Source: Brassica napus (Eukaryota; Streptophyta; Magnoliopsida; Brassicales; Brassicaceae). Taken from it: 64,000 nucleotides of DNA. Positions 63,901 to 64,000 of this stretch are shown piece by piece (within the stretch, counting starts at the first letter, position 1; each line of letters begins with the position of its first letter). The stretch is taken from the NCBI RefSeq assembly GCF_020379485.1, contig NC_063448.1:19801726-19865725 (forward strand), in the 5' to 3' direction. Made by a program: the position numbers and the translations under genes. The notes beneath the pieces were generated by a model, which saw only the letters and a program-made list of their open reading frames with translations, was not told where the DNA came from and searched no databases.

Positions 63901-64000
63901 GTGTAAGTCGTCTAGAAAAAAAAATTATTTTTTTAATTTTCTACTGGACGACTAACTTGTAAGTCGTCCAGGAAAAGTCAAATTTCTGACACATTCCGGT
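60965..64000. repeat. Dispersed palindrome array: GACGACTTAC nn GTAAGTCGTC and variants
   Basis: At least 18 copies of a roughly 22-bp inverted repeat are spread through 3 kb: 60968, 61363, 61445, 61539, 61995, 62032, 62056, 62520, several at 62560-62670, 63250, 63450, 63513, 63560, 63690, 63760, 63800, 63855, 63885 and 63945. The two arms are GACGACTTAC and GTAAGTCGTC with 0-2 central bases. Variants use TTCC...GGAAG arms. The array runs off the window. It probably marks subterminal or internal binding sites of a large transposon continuing to the right; the family is not identified. Confidence 0.8.
61700..62690. repeat. About 526-bp tandem duplication inside the palindrome array
   Basis: CTCATGTCTTTCTCACTAAT, AAAGGTAGATTTATCTAATC, GATATGCAGGTTTTTCAGAT and GACTTCTGGGACGACTTACC each occur in both halves with an offset of about 525-526 bp. 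Each half also contains an internal duplication around the GATATGCAGG word. Confidence 0.88.

Noticed and set aside
60965..64000. CRISPR-like array
   Set aside because: Repeats are palindromes with irregular spacing and variable sequence in plant nuclear DNA; there are no uniform spacers and no cas genes.

Overview
This is a plant nuclear window that looks like Brassica or a close Brassicaceae relative. The signs are Brassicaceae-type CACTA elements beginning CACTACAAGAAAACA, a DUF1985 + Ulp1 (Kaonashi-type) transposon gene, an ERF8-like repressor gene, plant F-box/Sel1 and GRF zinc-finger genes, AT-rich introns, and many MITEs. Almost all of it is accessory DNA. The only convincing ordinary host gene is the intact ERF8-like gene at 39.3-39.8 kb, which has a broken paralogue 5.6 kb away.

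Layout. (1) 1-24.6 kb: Mutator-like (MULE/VANDAL-Kaonashi style) gene content. It holds a multi-exon DUF1985-Ulp1 gene on +, F-box/Sel1 genes and pseudogenes, two head-to-head GRF zinc-finger/coiled-coil genes, a gag-like ORF, a plant-transposon-protein gene and a broken mudrA-type transposase on -. Its noncoding parts are sprinkled with a TGTACACC-like motif. (2) Nested inside at 4,945-13,792 is CACTA-1 (8.85 kb). Its TNPA-like (452 aa) and TNP2-type transposase (1,147 aa) genes can both be spliced into uninterrupted frames, and the two are separated by about 1.8 kb of degenerate telomere-like heptamers. (3) 25,678-30,673: a complete Ty1/Copia element with 173-bp LTRs and an AAGTC target duplication. 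Its polyprotein stays in one frame but carries seven premature stops. (4) 32.8-33.3 kb: a LINE fragment. (5) 33.4-40.3 kb: a duplicated ERF8-like locus, one copy broken, with AT-rich sequence between. (6) 40.8-45.9 kb: small insertions with clear target duplications (two 5'-truncated retroposons, a hAT MITE, a Helitron-like segment, another MITE in a tandem duplication). (7) 46,104-54,146: CACTA-2 (8.04 kb, TSD TGT), related to CACTA-1 but with damaged genes and a different subterminal motif. (8) 54-60.9 kb: AT-rich intergenic sequence with MITEs and tandem duplications. (9) 60.96 kb to the window end: a dispersed array of a roughly 22-bp palindrome built on GACGACTTAC / GTAAGTCGTC that none of the other features explains.

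How the parts relate. In each CACTA element the TNPA-like protein is expected to bind the subterminal repeats and the TNP2-type protein to cut the ends. The two elements differ by the same base change throughout their subterminal arrays (CGTAA-type versus CGGAA-type), as expected if binder and sites diverged together. The Ulp1/DUF1985 gene, mudrA pseudogene and TGTACACC-like motif clusters fit one large, old MULE that was later split by CACTA-1. The most interesting leads are the apparently intact CACTA-1 with its telomere-like filler, the motif switch between the CACTA elements, the motif-marked multi-gene MULE, and the palindrome array at the right edge.
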